A stretch of 7,015 bases of DNA from Methylobacter sp. (lineage in GTDB: Bacteria > Pseudomonadota > Gammaproteobacteria > Methylococcales > Methylomonadaceae). Below the pieces are notes generated by a model. It was not told the DNA's origin and did no database searches. It saw only the letters and a program-made list of their open reading frames with translations. The DNA is taken from the NCBI GenBank assembly GCA_003158415.1, contig PMJA01000376.1, forward strand, positions 1 through 7,015, written 5' to 3'. Shown piece after piece: positions 6,228-7,015 of this stretch. Each line of letters opens with the position of its first letter. The first letter of the stretch is position 1. The translations under genes were made by a program, and so were the position numbers.

Positions 6228-7015
6228 TTAAGAATTGCGTTGAATATAGTTAACTTCCGGCTTGCCTTCAGACTCAACCAGTTCACCAATAACGAATACC
6301 GTTTCACCCAAGGCTTGCAGCGTTTCAACCGTCGCAGCTTCATCTTCCGCAGCGACGCACACTATCATGCCGATACCGCAATTGAAGGTCGTCAGCATGT
6401 CGGCCTGAGAAACATTGCCCTGTTCCTGTAGCCATAAGAAAATGTCGGGAAACGTCCAGGCGTTTAGGTCTATATCGGCATTAAGCCCTTCCGGGAGTAC
6501 GCGCGGTAAGTTTTCGGTTAAACCGCCGCCGGTGATGTGAGCAAACGCGTGTACGGGGACTTTTTCCAATAAGGACAATAACGATTTAACATAAATGGTG
6601 GTGGGCTTTAACAAAGCGGCGCCCAAGGTTTCGCCGTTAAATGCGTCCGTGAGCGCCGAATGGCTGCGGTCAATTATTTTCCGTATTAACGAATAGCCGT
6701 TGGAATGCGGGCCGGACGAGGCGATGCCGATCAGCTTGTCGCCGACTTTGACTTTGCTGCCGTCCAGGACTTTGCTTTTTTCCACGATACCTACGCAAAA
6801 CCCCGCCAAGTCATATTCGCCATCGGCATACATGCCCGGCATTTCCGCCGTTTCACCGCCGACCAGCGCCGCACCGGCCAATTCACAGCCTTTACCGATG
6901 CCTGATATTACGGCGGCTGCGGTATCGACATCCAGTTTGCCGGTAGCGAAATAATCGAGAAAAAACAAAGGCTCAGCGCCTTGCACAATAATGTCATTGA
7001 CGCACATGGCAACCA
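6228..7015 (-). CDS. purM: Phosphoribosylformylglycinamidine cyclo-ligase (AIR synthetase), 3' part
   Basis: Catalyses the fifth step of de novo purine synthesis: FGAM plus ATP gives AIR, ADP and phosphate. It acts in the cytoplasm, usually as a homodimer. The 261 residues in the window match E. coli PurM (345 aa) from [18 protein letters not shown] to the C-terminus; roughly the first 83 residues lie beyond the right edge. The ATG at 7007 is internal and is not the start. Family blocks are intact: [59 protein letters not shown] and FNCGIGMIV. It ends in TAA at 6228-6230. In many gammaproteobacteria purN follows purM directly; here the next gene is the convergent NYN gene, so purN must lie elsewhere or be replaced, for example by purT. 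Confidence 0.97.
   Translation of the reverse strand, partial: VAMCVNDIIVQGAEPLFFLDYFATGKLDVDTAAAVISGIGKGCELAGAALVGGETAEMPGMYADGEYDLAGFCVGIVEKSKVLDGSKVKVGDKLIGIASSGPHSNGYSLIRKIIDRSHSALTDAFNGETLGAALLKPTTIYVKSLLSLLEKVPVHAFAHITGGGLTENLPRVLPEGLNADIDLNAWTFPDIFLWLQEQGNVSQADMLTTFNCGIGMIVCVAAEDEAATVETLQALGETVFVIGELVESEGKPEVNYIQRNS

Noticed and set aside
6700..6954. Plus-strand open frames opposite purM
   Set aside because: The minus strand encodes well-conserved PurM blocks across the whole stretch.

Overview
The window is an ordinary chromosomal stretch of a gammaproteobacterium. Five of its gene products (PcnB, PrlC, UbiD, PurM and an RDD-family membrane protein) are recognisable, and PcnB, PrlC, UbiD and PurM can be aligned by eye almost end to end with their E. 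coli counterparts. A methanotroph of the Methylococcales type is possible, but that rests only on general resemblance and the sequence does not prove it. No rRNA, tRNA, CRISPR array, transposase or integrase is visible.

Layout: (1) 1-711, minus strand: 5' part of pcnB (poly(A) polymerase I), running off the left edge. It has no in-frame ATG or GTG and a TTG only inside conserved sequence; the best start is ATT, the same rare start known for E. coli pcnB. (2) 712-929: divergent intergenic region with a candidate pcnB promoter. (3) 930-1577, plus strand: a 59-residue membrane miniprotein followed, in the same frame and after a single TAA, by an RDD-family membrane protein starting with TTG. (4) 1679-5175, plus strand: prlC (oligopeptidase A) and ubiD (ubiquinone-pathway decarboxylase), overlapping by ATGA. 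(5) 5176-6227: an AT-rich accessory patch. It holds a doubtful 33-codon ORF, a sigma70-like promoter, a candidate short RNA ending in a perfect 18-bp terminator hairpin, a NYN-domain (PIN-like) nuclease gene beginning 17 bases after that hairpin, and a REP-like hairpin. (6) 6228-7015, minus strand: 3' part of purM (AIR synthetase), entering from the right edge.

The housekeeping genes act in RNA polyadenylation and decay (pcnB), peptide degradation (prlC), ubiquinone synthesis (ubiD) and purine synthesis (purM); apart from the prlC-ubiD overlap they share no evident pathway. The part worth a second look is 5270-5436. A promoter, a possible ~85-nt RNA with a strong terminator and several copies of a CTACAAA-type motif lie directly before a nuclease gene that has no Shine-Dalgarno sequence. 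The layout resembles a small-RNA-controlled or terminator-attenuated nuclease locus, formally like type III toxin-antitoxin loci but without their tandem RNA repeats. This is an inference from sequence layout only.
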